NCBI GenBank assembly: GCA_003254925.1
Contig: QANZ01027282.1
Span: forward strand, 100,736 to 164,735
Length of the DNA stretch: 64,000 nt
Reading direction: 5' to 3'
Source: Chamaecrista fasciculata
Lineage: Eukaryota; Streptophyta; Magnoliopsida; Fabales; Fabaceae
The position numbers and the translations under genes were made by a program. Below the pieces are notes generated by a model. The model saw nothing but the letters and a program-made list of their open reading frames with translations, did no database searches and was not told the origin of the DNA. Positions 38,937 to 50,801 of the stretch are shown piece by piece. Within the stretch, counting starts at the first letter, position 1. Every line of letters starts with the position of its first letter.

Positions 38937-40318
38937 TTGTATTATCATTTCCGTTGGCTGCATCATTTATATATCTCACAATATATAATTACTGCAATTC
39001 AGTGTAACTGAGTTCAGGAATAAGTAGTGTTTTTTTAATGCAAAGGAACAGACATGTATTTGCTTAGCCGCAAGGCTTCACATGTTTAATTCCCCTTGGG
39101 AAATTCTCATAGAAACAGTATAATATATGAATTTTGCAGTTCTTTTATCATCTGGTCTTGCTGGTGTAATTTTCCAAGTGCATATGGCATGTTCTCAGAT
39201 TTTAAGGCAACTACTTCTTTTTTTTTCTTTTTAATGATTTGATTAAAAAAAACCCGAATCTCCAAATATTGTATAGGATTCATTGTCTTTGTTCACATGC
39301 TAGAAGATCTGAACAACAAACTGGGATTTCTCGTATTTGATCAGGCAGTTGCTGATGTGATATTTCTTCTGTAATAACCAAAGCTTACAGAATCGGGTGC
39401 TACGAGAGTTTGACACAGCACTGGTCATGGTGAACAATTGTCATTCTTGTAGGCTGTAGCATCTATTAAAAAAAAAGAGTACAAAGATTTATATTTTTTC
39501 TAACTTCAGATCCTTCTTTCTTATTCCTCTCCATGTAAACATGTAACAGAAGGACAACTGCTTTTGTTCCGAATTGGATACCAACCATTTTTTTAATTCA
39601 TTCAAAATTAGGTTTTTTTTCCTTCAAGAAGAAGATGCTAAATTCGACACTCCACATGAAGAAGACGAAGAAAAAAGATGCTAAATTCGTCACTCCACAT
39701 GAACCTTAAAATTCAGACTGAAATAAATATACATATATCGGTTTAAATAAATGGAATTACTAACTATAGTCACATGTTTACATGGAGAGGAGTATTTGAA
39801 TCGCAATTAGAGGAAATAAAGTGTTGCATAGCCATCTATAAACTGTGCGTGGAACACAAATGATTGAATACGTTTATATTTAATAATCATACATTTTATC
39901 TTTTAGAAAGGTTCAAAATCCTACATTCTTCCCAATCAAACAATATGATTGTGTCATCTAATCATGGCGTGTTGATTATTGATGCGGGCTACTCAGATGT
40001 GGGTTTAATCGATGTGTTTCTCACTATGTAAGCTTAGTTGCTCGGGATTTGAGTTTGCTTTTTTTTCACCGTTTTTTATTATAATAAAAAAGACAATATT
40101 TTTAAAATGCTTTTAATTTAAGATTATTCACATTTCTTTTTTTCTATTAGTCTTTGCTAGTGAATTATTAGTAATCGACCTTACAAAATTATAAATATTT
40201 TTCTCTTTCTCTTAAGATTAAATCAAGATGACGTTGCATTGTGAACACATATTTTAATTAAAAAATTATTTTATTATAATATAAGTACAATGGGAGTCAA
40301 GTCTAAATAACAAAAAAA
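38937..40318. other. Intergenic between thioredoxin gene and Mutator-like element
   Basis: Thioredoxin 3' region, then AT-rich DNA. A small tandem duplication of about 40 bases (AAGATGCTAAATTCG, then CACTCCACATGAA) lies at 39634-39703. No gene. Confidence 0.4.
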
Positions 40319-40327
40319 AAAAAATAA

Positions 40328-41665
40328 GGCTTAAGTGTACTTTTGGTCCCATAACTTTGACAAAAGTTTCGATTTGGTCCCATAACTATTTTTGTTGCAA
40401 TTTTGGACCCATAATTTCTCAAAAGGTGCCACTGTAAGTCCCATGCTCAATTCCATCCATGTTTAGCCGTTAAATATGACGTGGCACAGTGAGTTGGATA
40501 ATAATGTGGCAAAAAAGGATGAGGTGGACTTAAAAAGGACCTGTACGCAACATATTATAACATTTCAATATCAGAAACACAAAAAAAAAAAACCAAGGGC
40601 CATTATGAAGTTTTAACACTCTCTTCTTCATCTTCTTCAACTTCCTTCCCACCACACATGCCGCCATCTTCTTCTTCATCTCTTCACCCAGAAGCCAAAT
40701 ATCTCTCTCCTCTTCGATTCCTCTGATCCGTGCTCGTCCGTTCGCGTACTGCTCACATGCCATCAGAATTGCGTTCGCTCGCCGACAAAAATGGCCGTCG
40801 CGGATTTTGATATGCTTTGTTCGACGGTGGCTTTGCAGACTCAGGGAAAATGGGGGATGAAGCGCATCGTCTCCCTCAACGGCCGAAGCGCCTCCGACCA
40901 TGATTGACACACCAACAACGCCGATTGAAGGTTCGATAGGGTAAATGATGCGGCGATTTTCGCGAGAATTTCGTATGGAAGCGCATAGAAGAACCCCTTT
41001 ACTTGCTAAATTGAAAACCCTAAACCCTTCTGGAAATTAAGTGCCAAAACAGCTAGTCGATTCTTGTCGTTAAGGCAACAAAATGGATGGTATTGGACGC
41101 AGACAAAAAGTGATTCTGATGATGAAATCCAAATTGAGTTGAGATACACAAAGCTGCTTCTTCACTGAATAATTCCAACACGTACGAACATCAATATGCT
41201 TAATCTTCTTGATGGGGCTCCAGTAACAAACATTAAACTTCTGGGTGAAGAGATGAAGAAGAAGATGGCGGCATCTGTGGTGGGAAGGAAGTTGAAGAAG
41301 AAGATAAAGAAGAGAGTGTGAAAACTTCATAATGGCCCTTGGTTTTTGTTGTGTTTCTGATATTGAAATGTTATAATATGTTGCATACAGGTCCTTTTTA
41401 AGTCCACCTCATCCTACTTTGCCACATCATGATCCAACTCACCGTGCCACGTCATATTTAACGGCTAAACATGGATGGAATTGAGAGCATGGGACTAACA
41501 GTGACACCTTTTGAGAAGTTATAGGACCAAAATTGCAATAAAAATAGTTATGGGACCAAATCGAAACCTTTGTCAAAGTTATGGGACCAAAAGTGCAACA
41601 AAAATAGTTATGGGACCAAATCGAAACCTTTGTCAAAGTTATGGGACCAAAAGTGCACTTAAGCC
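40328..41665. mobile_element. Mutator-like non-autonomous transposon with long inverted repeats
   Basis: The ends are GGCTTAAGTGTACTTTTGG on the left and its near-perfect inverse on the right, giving inverted repeats of about 350-400 bp. Each side is flanked by the same 9-base target duplication, AAAAAATAA (40319-40327 and 41666-41674); 9 bp is diagnostic of Mutator-like elements. The right arm carries a tandem duplication of about 60 bp (ATGGGACCAAA units, about 41520-41650) that the left arm lacks. No transposase. The interior (about 40680-41060) is GC-richer and contains a protein-like frame (listed separately), as in Pack-MULEs. Confidence 0.9.
40791..40907 (+). pseudogene. Candidate captured coding fragment inside the Mutator-like element
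   Basis: A 38-codon frame beginning MAVADFDMLCSTVALQTQ and ending at a TGA. Its amino-acid make-up and GC content differ from the surrounding transposon arms and look like the start of a real plant protein, followed by frame breakdown. I do not recognise the source with confidence. Confidence 0.4.
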
Positions 41666-41674
41666 AAAAAATAA

Positions 41675-42260
41675 TAAAGATTTATCAAAATTGTTTTACA
41701 GATTTACTAGACTTTTGGATGGTCTTATCAACGAAAAAGTTATGTTCAAACTTACAACACTTCAGAGTTTCAACAACCAAATTTAAGTTTAAGTAAATAA
41801 ATTACATATATCTATATTATATGCACTATTTTAGTCAAAATTTAAAATTAAACTGGTAAAAAAATGTACAAACTTTCTAGCATTTTCACTTAAATAAAAG
41901 GTCGAGGTGCAGCATAGTGACATACTGCAATTTCATAGATAATTTAAAAAAAAAAACATAATCACCAAAAAGATGCAGTTAATCTTAACTTTTATTTAGA
42001 AAGCACATCCCAGGTCACATGGACACATGCCATTGCCATGGTCCATAAATAACAATTGTTTTGGTCTTTTTTGACTAAGCCTGATAACTAATAATTAATC
42101 TTCAATTTTGTGAAGGGTTCACTTGGCCCTGTTCTGAGTTCTGACGGCACATCATATGGCTTATCTTATAGATGAAAAAAAATTAATAAAAAAATGAAAA
42201 GAGAAATACAAGAAGTACAAGAGAAGCAGTGAAGAGTGAGCGAGAGAGGAGGGACCCTAG
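41675..42260. other. Intergenic, 3' side of the methylesterase gene
   Basis: No gene. The stretch at about 41826-41875 (ATTTTAGTCAAAAT ... ATGTACAAACTT) resembles 44933-44987 on the other side of the methylesterase gene. Confidence 0.4.
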
Positions 42261-44782
42261 TTAGTTGAATCCAACGTCAAAAGCTGCAGCTTTGACGAGC
42301 AAGCCGAAGAGGACGAAAGGTGTTGAGAAGAAGGGACTATGGTCACTGTCCACTTCATACACTCCACATGGTTGCCATTTCTTTATCATCGCTTCCTGTT
42401 GCTCTGGTTTCACCACCTTATCCTGCAATGTCTTTATGTAAACTCGCGCTACTTTCTCCACTTCCCCTTCTTCAAATCTCGCACTCGTCAGAGCTTGAAT
42501 TGGCCCTGGCTTCAACAGCATCTCCGCCAGTGTTGAATCCTGTTCCACATTGGTAATCTTTCTCACATTTCAGATTTTGTGTTTTGCTCTTTAAATTACA
42601 ATTTCTGGCTGTTCTATATTTGGTCCTACATGTCCGTTTGAAAAAAGCGGAGGATGAAATGAAATTGGGGCTGAATAATAATAGTATATGGCATGTGGGG
42701 CATCCTACAGCTAAAAGAAGGCCTGACAAAGTGATGATAAAGGATTCAACAGTTTTATACATATTGCTTGCGTGCCCTAATTTCTTTTTTCTCTTTTTTA
42801 GACATGATTTATTATTCGTACCTCTTGAGGACTCGAATGGTAGACGATTTTGCGTTGAAGCTCTTTCTTCACCATAGCACTTGTTGGAGGCTTATCCGGT
42901 CCCATTCCAAATCCTAGCTCGTATGCATCTCCAAACTCAGATAAGTCTGGTATCCCCTGCTTGACACATTTAACAAAAACTTTATTAAGTATCACTGTAT
43001 TACAACTTAATAATAGGCACAGAAAGTTAGCTTTCTAATTCAATCAAAGCCAGAAATTAGGGTTCACTAATTGTTTTTTTCCCTGTTCTATAGTTGGATC
43101 TGTATTGGATACAGACTCAGAGAAAATCTGTTTTTTAACTATGGAGGACAAACTACAAAAAGTAGACCTGTGGAACAGGGTTGTCCGCTATAACTCCCAT
43201 GATGTTGAGAAAAGGAAGAAAGCAAGAGATTTGGCAATTTATTGTCTCCAAATAGGAGATCAAGGCTACCAAAGATGATTATAATGATTAATACAATTAT
43301 GTTGTGGTTGTAGCCTGTGGGGTTTAGGTGGCACAAAGTTATTTGATATAACTACACACGGTTCACAGGGAAAAGTTTATTAGGTTGAAGAGGCTAATGA
43401 TTGTGAATGAGTTAAGCCATTGAGTTTGAGAGGTTCAGAACTAAAGTCTTACTCTTACCCACAAGGCACATACTAGATGTACACTGGGGTCAATAAGCAT
43501 CAGGTAAAATAAAGGTGAATATAAAGCCATTATTATTGAACATGATAAGATAACAAATATATATTTACTGTCTTTCGACAAAACATTGAAAAAAGGCTGA
43601 GCTGAGGAGACATTGTTAGTGGACTAATTTGTGTAGTCTAACAATGACCAAAAAACATTTTAACGTCTCCTATATAAGGGGAAGAAGAAAGGGAGGAAAT
43701 GAGGGAGAAAAGAGAGAAAACGCCTATTGCTGAATAGCTGCTAATTTGTTTGTATAAGAAAAATGTGAGAGTAGGTAAATGTATAAGTATAACGGTACTA
43801 ATTAGCCTCAGAGTTGCCAAAGAACTAATTTATTTGCAAAAGACAGTTGGAAGCCAATTATTTCAACTTTCTATCAACATCATCCTTTCTGGAAACCTTC
43901 AACACTCAAACATCAGGCAACCATAGAAGCTCCGATATATACATAATTTACTATCATATTCACTCTTCTCAATCTTCTTCATAACTATTATTATGGTTAG
44001 CAGCATCATCGGACGTAGTCTGAAACTAGGATGCAATCCCCTACACCAACTTGGTGTATTTAGAACTTTACTCTTAGAATAAAATGCCCCCTCAAGGAAA
44101 TTGAACTCAAATTGATAAGAAGATATAAACTAAGTTTAAACCCTTTGCTCAGTTATCTTAAGACTCAAATCCTGTGTGTACTTATTAATTCTTGTTAATC
44201 TGGACTAATTAGTAAAACTGAGAGATTGCAAGAAGAGAAACATAAGAGCTTTAGTGAGAAGGATTTACATCTTTTATATCTTCGTCTGTCTGGAATCCGT
44301 GCTTGAGCATTGTTGCTGCTAAATACACAGCTAATCGGATCTTCTTTGAAAACTTGTGACAGGCCTGAGTAACACTCAACCCTCCTGCGCTATGTCCCAC
44401 CAATATCACCTATTTTTATATAATCAGCAGTTTAATTCTCTGAAGAAAAAGACAGATAGAGAAGAAGAGAGAGAGGGGTCAGGACAACCTGTTCATTCTC
44501 AGGCAAGGCAGACATGAAATCCATGAGAGGTTTATTGTAATCATCAAAGGAAAGAATGGAATTGACATCAGATTGATCAATTCCAGCACTTTTGAGGTCT
44601 ATGCATGACACCTTGTAGCCAGAATTCTCCATGAGGCATCGGATTTTGTACCAGCACCAACTTCCTCCACCTACACCATGTATAAGCACAAAGTGGTGCT
44701 TCAAGGTAATTGTTTTTGATGCTATCAGGTCAGCCCCTTCTTCTCTCACGCTCAAAGGCATGGCGTTTTCTGCCTTCAACAT
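42261..44782 (-). CDS. Methylesterase, MES17-like (alpha/beta hydrolase)
   Basis: Four exons on the minus strand: 44782-44489, 44409-44269, 42956-42822, 42539-42261; 282 residues, introns all in phase 0. The protein has the oxyanion segment FVLIHGVGGGSWCWYK, the nucleophile Ser105 in VGHSAGG, a candidate acid Asp230 (TLQDKVVKP) and His257 in SDHSPFF, completing the triad. It follows Arabidopsis MES17, a methyl-IAA esterase, segment by segment, including SCIDLKSAGIDQSD and KPPTSAMVK, so hydrolysis of methyl esters of auxin or similar hormones in the cytosol is likely. The start is uncertain: Met at 44761 gives 275 residues (closest to MES17's length), Met at 44857 gives 307. The ~1.3-kb second intron is the largest. 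Confidence 0.9.
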
Positions 44783-44857
44783 TTGTAATTCTGTCTCACC
44801 TCTCAGTTTTTTCGCTTCAATGTGTTGTTGGTGAGCAAATGGGCGTGGCACTGGCAC

Positions 44858-46754
44858 CTATGGGATGTGATGTTGGGGAATAGTAAATAATTTATATATA
44901 TATATATATATATATATATCTAAACTCATAAAAGTTATTTGTATTTTAGTCAAAATATTAAATAAAACGAGTAAAATGTACAAACTTCCCTTGTGGATGA
45001 GATGTTGGGAATAGTCCCATAGGGCGTGACGTCTGCCTTTTTAACTTTCCTTATGGATCATTTTATGGCAATATTCAGGATTTATTGATATTTTTATTGG
45101 GTTGGCGGTCAATGCCATCATAAAATTTTTGAAAATGTCAAAATATTAATAGAAATATGTGGAGAATAACTCAATTTTGCTATCCAAGGAACGGAGGTCA
45201 CCTATTGTAAGCCTCGTTAAGTTGTTCAGAGGGCTCCTAATTGCATTTCTTTTTAGCCTCCACTATGGTGGATTCGTGTTTTAAGGAAAAATATAATAAA
45301 TAATAATACAATCATATCATTAGACATTCGTGCAGAGGAAATATTGCTTTGGAAATGAAGAATTGCCCTTCAACAGGAGAGCGAGAATAATTTATTTATT
45401 TTGATTTAGTGCTTACTATTATTATTCAAATGCATTTTGTACAGAGTTATTGATTGATTGGGTTTGAAGATGGAATTTGTTGTGTATCTGACATTGATTT
45501 TTTTTTTTTTTTGAATATGTGACATTGATTTGTTTCTGAATTGCTAAATTGCTGGCCGACAATACCCTAATTTTCTTTCTGATGTGTTGGTTTCACTATA
45601 GTCTATATAGTGCGGCCGGTTTTATGTGATATCGAAAATAAATCGGTGGCATCAATATGCAATAGCCAATAGGATTTTGATATAGAATATTTTTTTTTTT
45701 GTAAATATAGAAAATATTTAATTTGATGTCATTCGTTTACCAAAAATTTGATGTCTTGCGTGGTCAATACCATACTAACTATTAAATTTAATTAATTACT
45801 ATATAATTACGCAATATGGGAACTTTTGTTTTCCCTTTAATTTAATCAAGGCTAAATTATACTTTTAGTCCCATATGTGTTTCAATTCAGTTTTTTATCC
45901 TTTTTTTTTTTGTAAAATTAATTCTACGTATTTTTAGGAATTATTAGTTTTTATCTCAAACTTAATTTGTATTTGATGTGACTCCTGACTATTTAAATTA
46001 AAAAAATGTGTCAAAACTTTGAACTCATCATATTAAAAATTTGAGATGAGAAAAATATGATCAACTTAACTTGTTTTGACGTTAAAGGAGTAGTTCACTT
46101 TTATGGTCTAATTTGATTTTGTTTACTAATAATCTCAACTAGACATATTTTGATTTTGTAGCATTCAAATTTGAAAAATGAGAAATATGATTATATTTAG
46201 TCGTTGAAATTAAAAAAACATTTTTTAAAAAAATATATAGAATCAATTTTACAACCTTAAATTTTTTTTTTTGTTGAATTTTCTTGTTTTTTTCTACCAA
46301 GAATGTTTGCTATGGAACTCATATTCAATGTAGAAATAGGCAAATAGCCAAGTCATTTAATACTTAATAGAAGTTTTGAACCTTTTACTCCTCCAGGAAC
46401 TTGGGTGCCACTCTAGTATTGTAATGGAAGCTGCCCAAAAGGAAGTGGGTATAGCTGGAAAGGGTAAATTAGGCACTCAAAAAGAGGTTCATAAATGAAT
46501 AGTTACACTAACTTGTAAGCAAATTAGTACATCCTCTGCACAGGGAACATTGATACGGTCATACGAAGAAGTCATTGGAATGTGTAGATAGGCTGTCAAC
46601 AACCAAGAGCCTATAGTTTTATCACTTTTAATTTGTGCTCAGCATTTATACCATAGTACACTACCCAACAAAACAGAAAAGTTAACTAACACAAATAATA
46701 TGTTTCTGGATTTATTTTAAAATTAATTCGCTTTCTATCATGGTGGGGTTATAT
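44858..46754. other. Intergenic; TA microsatellite and possible fold-back fragment
   Basis: Promoter side of the methylesterase gene. A TA microsatellite lies at about 44891-44920. From about 45849 (GGCTAAATTATACTTTTAG then TCCC) to about 46260 the DNA resembles one arm of the TTTTAGTCCC type of Mutator-like MITE, with a weak inverse near 46230-46257, but clear ends and a target duplication are missing. No gene. Confidence 0.4.
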
Positions 46755-47510
46755 CCAAGGTTGTCAAACTCGAGAGTTTAACCAAACTCGTGGAGGGGGG
46801 GTAAACTCGAATCGTAAACTCGGATCGTAAACTCGCCGAGTTTACCTACGTATGCAGAATAAAATTTACACATATATATCATTTTCTTTAAGTGTAAAAT
46901 TAAATCAAAATACATTCGTAAATCATATTACATACCCATCCCCTAGTCACAAACTCACATTCATCCATTCATAAATCATACATTAACATATTCACATTAA
47001 TGTACCCAAACTCACATTCAGACATTCACAAACTCACAGCCGATGAAATAACAAAGATAGATTAGGTTTATATTGACACATACCCAGCGGCAGCAAGCAG
47101 CGACAGCAGCAGGGGAAGGCGTCGACGGCGCGGCGAGTTGCAGAAGGCAGAGCAAGTCGAAGAAGGGAGAAAATTTTGAAGGCAAGTCGCAAGAGGCAGA
47201 AAAATTTGGGAAATTGTCGAAGATAGATTAGGTTTAGGGTAATTTTAAGTGTGGGCCGGTTTTTTTATACTTGGGTTGGTTTTTTTTGCTCAATGGGTTG
47301 GTTTTATTTGACAAAAACCGAAAAAAAAAATAAGGGAGTGAACTCGCCGAGTTTACTGCAAACTCGCGAGTTTACCGAGTTTACGAGTTAAAACTCGAGT
47401 TTGCTCCGAGTTCACCTCAGGTCCGAGTTTGAGCCGAGTTTACACGATTTTAGGGGGTAAACTCGGCGAGTTTACGAGTTTACGAGTTAAAACTCGAGTT
47501 TGACAACAAT
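46755..47510. mobile_element. hAT-like non-autonomous transposon
   Basis: The inverted ends are CCAAGGTTGTCAAACTCGAG on the left and, read backwards, ATTGTTGTCAAACTCGAG on the right. Flanks are a perfect 8-base duplication GGTTATAT (46747-46754 and 47511-47518), the size made by hAT transposases. Both subterminal regions are packed with AAACTCG/CGAGTTT motifs in both orientations, as expected for transposase-binding sites. The 756-bp body has a short GC-rich centre (about 47090-47160) and no transposase gene. Confidence 0.85.
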
Positions 47511-47518
47511 GGTTATAT

Positions 47519-48077
47519 CTGTTTTTTTTAATATATAAAAGATTATTATCATTTATTTAGTGAGCAATTATTTTAAAATTTACTTGTTGAGAAAATTGTA
47601 TGGAAATTTAAATTCATTCTTTTATTATATTGAGGATATCGTAATCTTGAAAACAATAACTTTTTTATGCAGGAGAAAATATTGAACAGGTGACGTGTTG
47701 CTTTCGTTGGACCAAACTAATAATTCTACTAACAATTTGAAGTATTGTTGTTAGATGTCTCTGGTTTTTTAATCTTTCTTGTTGCAGTAACATTTATTTA
47801 TTTATTGAAATCGTAGCAGTAACCTTCCTAAAGGCAAAATCTTACATTGATTTGAAAGAACCTTCCTTAACCAAGAAAGTGACAAGAACCAAAATCCAAA
47901 TGCACAGAATTCGTAGTGTGTTCTTCCATTCACTTAAACTAAGTTATAGAATCGGTTTTTATTTATTACCAAAAAAAAAAAAATGAATCGGTTTTTATTT
48001 ATAAAATGAGATAAGGGGATGGATATTGACTTTCTCTTTTCCTGTACTCTAGGTTTTTCTTTTCAGAGTAAAANTTA
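47519..48077. other. Intergenic between two transposons
   Basis: AT-rich, nothing recognised; an N at 48074 just before the next element hides part of its left flank. Confidence 0.4.
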
Positions 48078-49631
48078 GGGTAAAATGCATTTTGATATCC
48101 TGTGGTTAGGGGCGTTTCTATTTTGGTACTCTGAAAGAAAAATTTTTACATTTTGGTGCCATGTGGTTTGCTCCGTTATCACTTTGGTACCCTGTTGTTA
48201 CTTTCCGTCAACATTTAACAGAATGACCACTTAAAACAGCCAAAAATCCCCCAATAAGTTTCTTTTTGTGCGTTTAAGTCCTTTCTCTGGGTTTCCATTA
48301 ATTCATCATTATAGTTTAACCCAAAAACTTAATTGTCGTCATCAAATTGGTCCCTGGTTTAAAAAATGGAAGAAAATTGAACCCCAAAAAAAAATCAAAA
48401 CATGGTTTAAAAAGATTTCTTTTTTGCATTTAGGTTCTCTTCCTTAAGTAAAACTGATCAAAACATGACAAACTAAAAAAATTTAGGGAGTTTCTTACAA
48501 TTTCATCCCAGAGAAGTTATTAAAACAAATTGTAGAAAGGTCCTTTGAGTTTTGTTGAATCAAAATATTCCCTTTTTCTTAAAACTTCTCGCAACCAAGT
48601 CCTTGATTAATTACATATTGGACTCAAATATTTATCATCTTTACCAAATTAGTCTTTAGGTCACAAAACACATATCTATATCTCTGCAATTTCTATAATA
48701 TTATACAACCACACTCTGTTTAAACTTAAGATGATTCAAGTTAGAAAATGTCAATACAAAAGATGTAACTTTTTCAATCATCTTCCTCCTCCTAATCAGA
48801 ATCACCACTCTCACGAGGATTTTTTTTTTCCTGCCACACCACAAGTGTGACTGGCAGCCAAATCAAACGACGAACAAGAAAGACAAAGACACAAACAGCA
48901 CAAACACATAAAGCAAGCTAAATCCCTAATCAATCTCGGAAGGCCACAACCGGCATCCTCAAGGAGAATCAAATATAAACCAGATGGCGGCCCACGGAGG
49001 TGCTCAAGAGTATCAGACGCCGACGAGGAGACACTTGAAGCAAGGAAATCGGGATCTAGCGGGATGCTCGAAAACCACTTGACTCCAATACGAGCAATTG
49101 TTCTTGACGATGAGATCTCGACGACGCTTGTGAAATGTGAGCTTGTAAAATCGCTTCTCGTCTGTGACGGGATGGAATGAGAGAGACACTGGGATTTTGT
49201 GATGTTCTCGCCGGAGGCCCACAAAGCTTCACGCCGCCGCCGACTTCCTCGTGGTCGTCCATGGAGGAGGAGTGATTGGTTGTTCTAGTGTTCTTAAATT
49301 TTCATCCCGATGAGAGGGAAAATTGTATTTTTTAAGGAAATATTTTAATTAAATGAGATATTGATCAATTAGCTATTAAATTACAACTTTAATTTTGGAA
49401 ACCTAGATGCAGAAAATAAATCTTGTTGGGGAGTGAATTGTAATTTAAGATGCAATAGAAACCAACGGTTAAGATGTAGTGAAAATCGACGGCTAAGATT
49501 AAACCACATCAGCACTTTCTGTCAAAGTGATAACCGAGCAAACCACGGGGCACCAAAATGCAAAAATTTTTCTTTCAGGGTACCAAAGTGGAACCGCCCC
49601 TAACCACAGGGTACAAAACTGCATTTTACCC
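48078..49631. mobile_element. Fold-back transposon carrying a gene fragment
   Basis: Inverted repeats of about 105 bp: GGGTAAAATGCATTTTG at the left and its inverse CAAAACTGCATTTTACCC-type end at the right, with shared inner blocks CTGTGGTTAGGGGCG and GAAAGAAAAATTTTT. The body is 1.55 kb. The target duplication could not be confirmed because of the N at 48074. No transposase; the interior holds a broken AAA-ATPase fragment at 49058-49262. Long inverted ends plus captured exon sequence point to a Pack-MULE-like element. Confidence 0.75.
49058..49262 (-). pseudogene. Captured, frameshifted AAA-ATPase (BCS1/ASD-type) fragment
   Basis: Read across three minus-strand frames, the pieces MDDHEEVGGGVKL, then WASGENITKSQ, then HPVTDEKRFYKLTFHKRRRD and WSQVVFEHPA follow, in order, the N-terminal region of plant AAA-ATPases of the ASD/BCS1-like family (the DDHEEV..GVKLWW, RYYKLTFHK and VVFEHP landmarks, from family knowledge). 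Two frameshifts and an internal deletion between the last two pieces show it is not functional. It lies wholly inside a fold-back transposon and has no P-loop ATPase domain. The 48811-49057 part of the same open frame is not recognised. Confidence 0.65.
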
Positions 49632-49708
49632 TTCTTTTTATATATAAAAGTCATATTGTAAAAAAGTTGAGTAATAATATGAGACAACTCTAATTTAATT
49701 GTAGAAAA

Positions 49709-50222
49709 AGGCTAAAGTCCTATTTTGGTCCCCCAGTTATGCTCAGTGTTCCAGATTGGTCATCCAGTTATTTTTCGTTCCATATTGGTCCCCAGTTATG
49801 CAAAACTTGGCAAAGTTGGTCCCTCTAACAGTATCCATCCATTTTTCCATTAAAAAAAAGATAAAATTGATTTTTAACTCCTAAAAGTTAAAATTTTTTG
49901 CATCAAGGACCTTTTTTCTCTATAATAGGACCAAAATGTAAGAAATAAGATATAACTTGGTGTTTTAGTTTATTTCAAACCAAAAAATACTGTGTCTCTC
50001 TCTCTCTGCTTTCTTCGCACCCTTGCTTCCCGCAAACTCCCTCACTTCGTTCCAATCTTTCACCGCCGACGACGACGAAGACGACTCCGCGTCGTCCAAG
50101 AAATCCATAGGTTTGTCGCAAGATTCGATGGAGAAATCTTCTTCGATCTTCGATTTCAACCTTTTCTGGTGGTGGTGCGATTGCGATTTCAATTTCGATT
50201 TCTGGTGGCCCACAATGTAGGT
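49709..50222. mobile_element. One-armed fold-back element remnant with possible captured sequence
   Basis: It starts GGCTAAAGTCCTATTTTGG then TCCCCCAG and has repeated TTGGTCC units to about 49825, like the left arm of a Mutator-like MITE. It is followed at about 49965-50215 by GC-richer DNA whose minus strand reads RLKSKIEEDFSIESCDKPMD and on, a protein-like Ser/Glu-rich stretch I cannot assign. The right arm is absent, apparently because an LTR is inserted at 50223 and the far side has been lost. Confidence 0.5.
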
Positions 50223-50801
50223 TGTAAGGGCGAGAACGCCCTTAACCCCGCTAAGGCAAGGACGCCCATAACCATAGAGGGCATGAGCGCCCACGGAGCA
50301 TAAGGTCGCAAGAAATAAGGAAACATTCCCTGAACCAATTAGGAACCAATCAAGGATCAACCAAGATCCACTATCAATCAAGACAAATCGCTTAGAGATC
50401 CTTTCCATGGATTCTGCCTTGGCCATCAAGGCGCCTTACGCAAATAAGGAAATAGTGATTCACTTATCCCTAATTGGCAAAACAATATCTTCCTACATGA
50501 AATAGGAAAGATTATGATTCACCTCTCATATCACTGAAGATATCTCTCCTACAATCAAGGAAGTTTCCTTAAATGGATTCTCTCCTCAATGAGCCTATAA
50601 ATATAAGATGATAACCCTAGAAAGGTACGTTACTCACGCTACTCAGGTTATCTCATATTCTTCTCTCTTATTACCCAAATACTAACTTAAGCTTCGGAGG
50701 TTAATCACAGGGAAGACCTCCTGTAGTTCATTATGTTGCAGGAAAATCTTACGGTGAATCGGAAAACGACCTTCGGCCAAATCCTAATTCATCATGTGAT
50801 A
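50223..50801 (+). mobile_element. Probable solo LTR
   Basis: A 579-bp block starting TGTAAGGGCGAG, with a CTATAAATATAAG TATA box near 50595. About 80-170 bases later comes a CTTAAGCTTCGGAGG ... GACCTCC stretch of the kind seen in the R/U5 part of plant LTRs. It is flanked by a 5-base repeat TAGGT (50218-50222 and 50802-50806). It ends GATA rather than the canonical CA, so the right edge is less certain. There is no internal region, which suggests a solo LTR left by recombination. The GAACGCCC/GGGCG-type short repeats at its start are internal to the LTR. Confidence 0.6.

Noticed and set aside
44891..44920. TA repeat considered as a fold-back or insertion site
   Set aside because: Plain dinucleotide microsatellite; the nearby GATGTTGGGGAATAG-like duplicate is too short to define an insertion.
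48811..49057. C-terminal part of the 137-codon frame beyond the ATPase fragment
   Set aside because: Cysteine/leucine-rich low-complexity reading with no match I recognise; likely non-coding interior of the transposon.
49965..50429. 154-codon minus-strand frame
   Set aside because: It spans the junction of the presumed solo LTR and the fold-back fragment, so it is a chimera of two mobile elements, not a gene.
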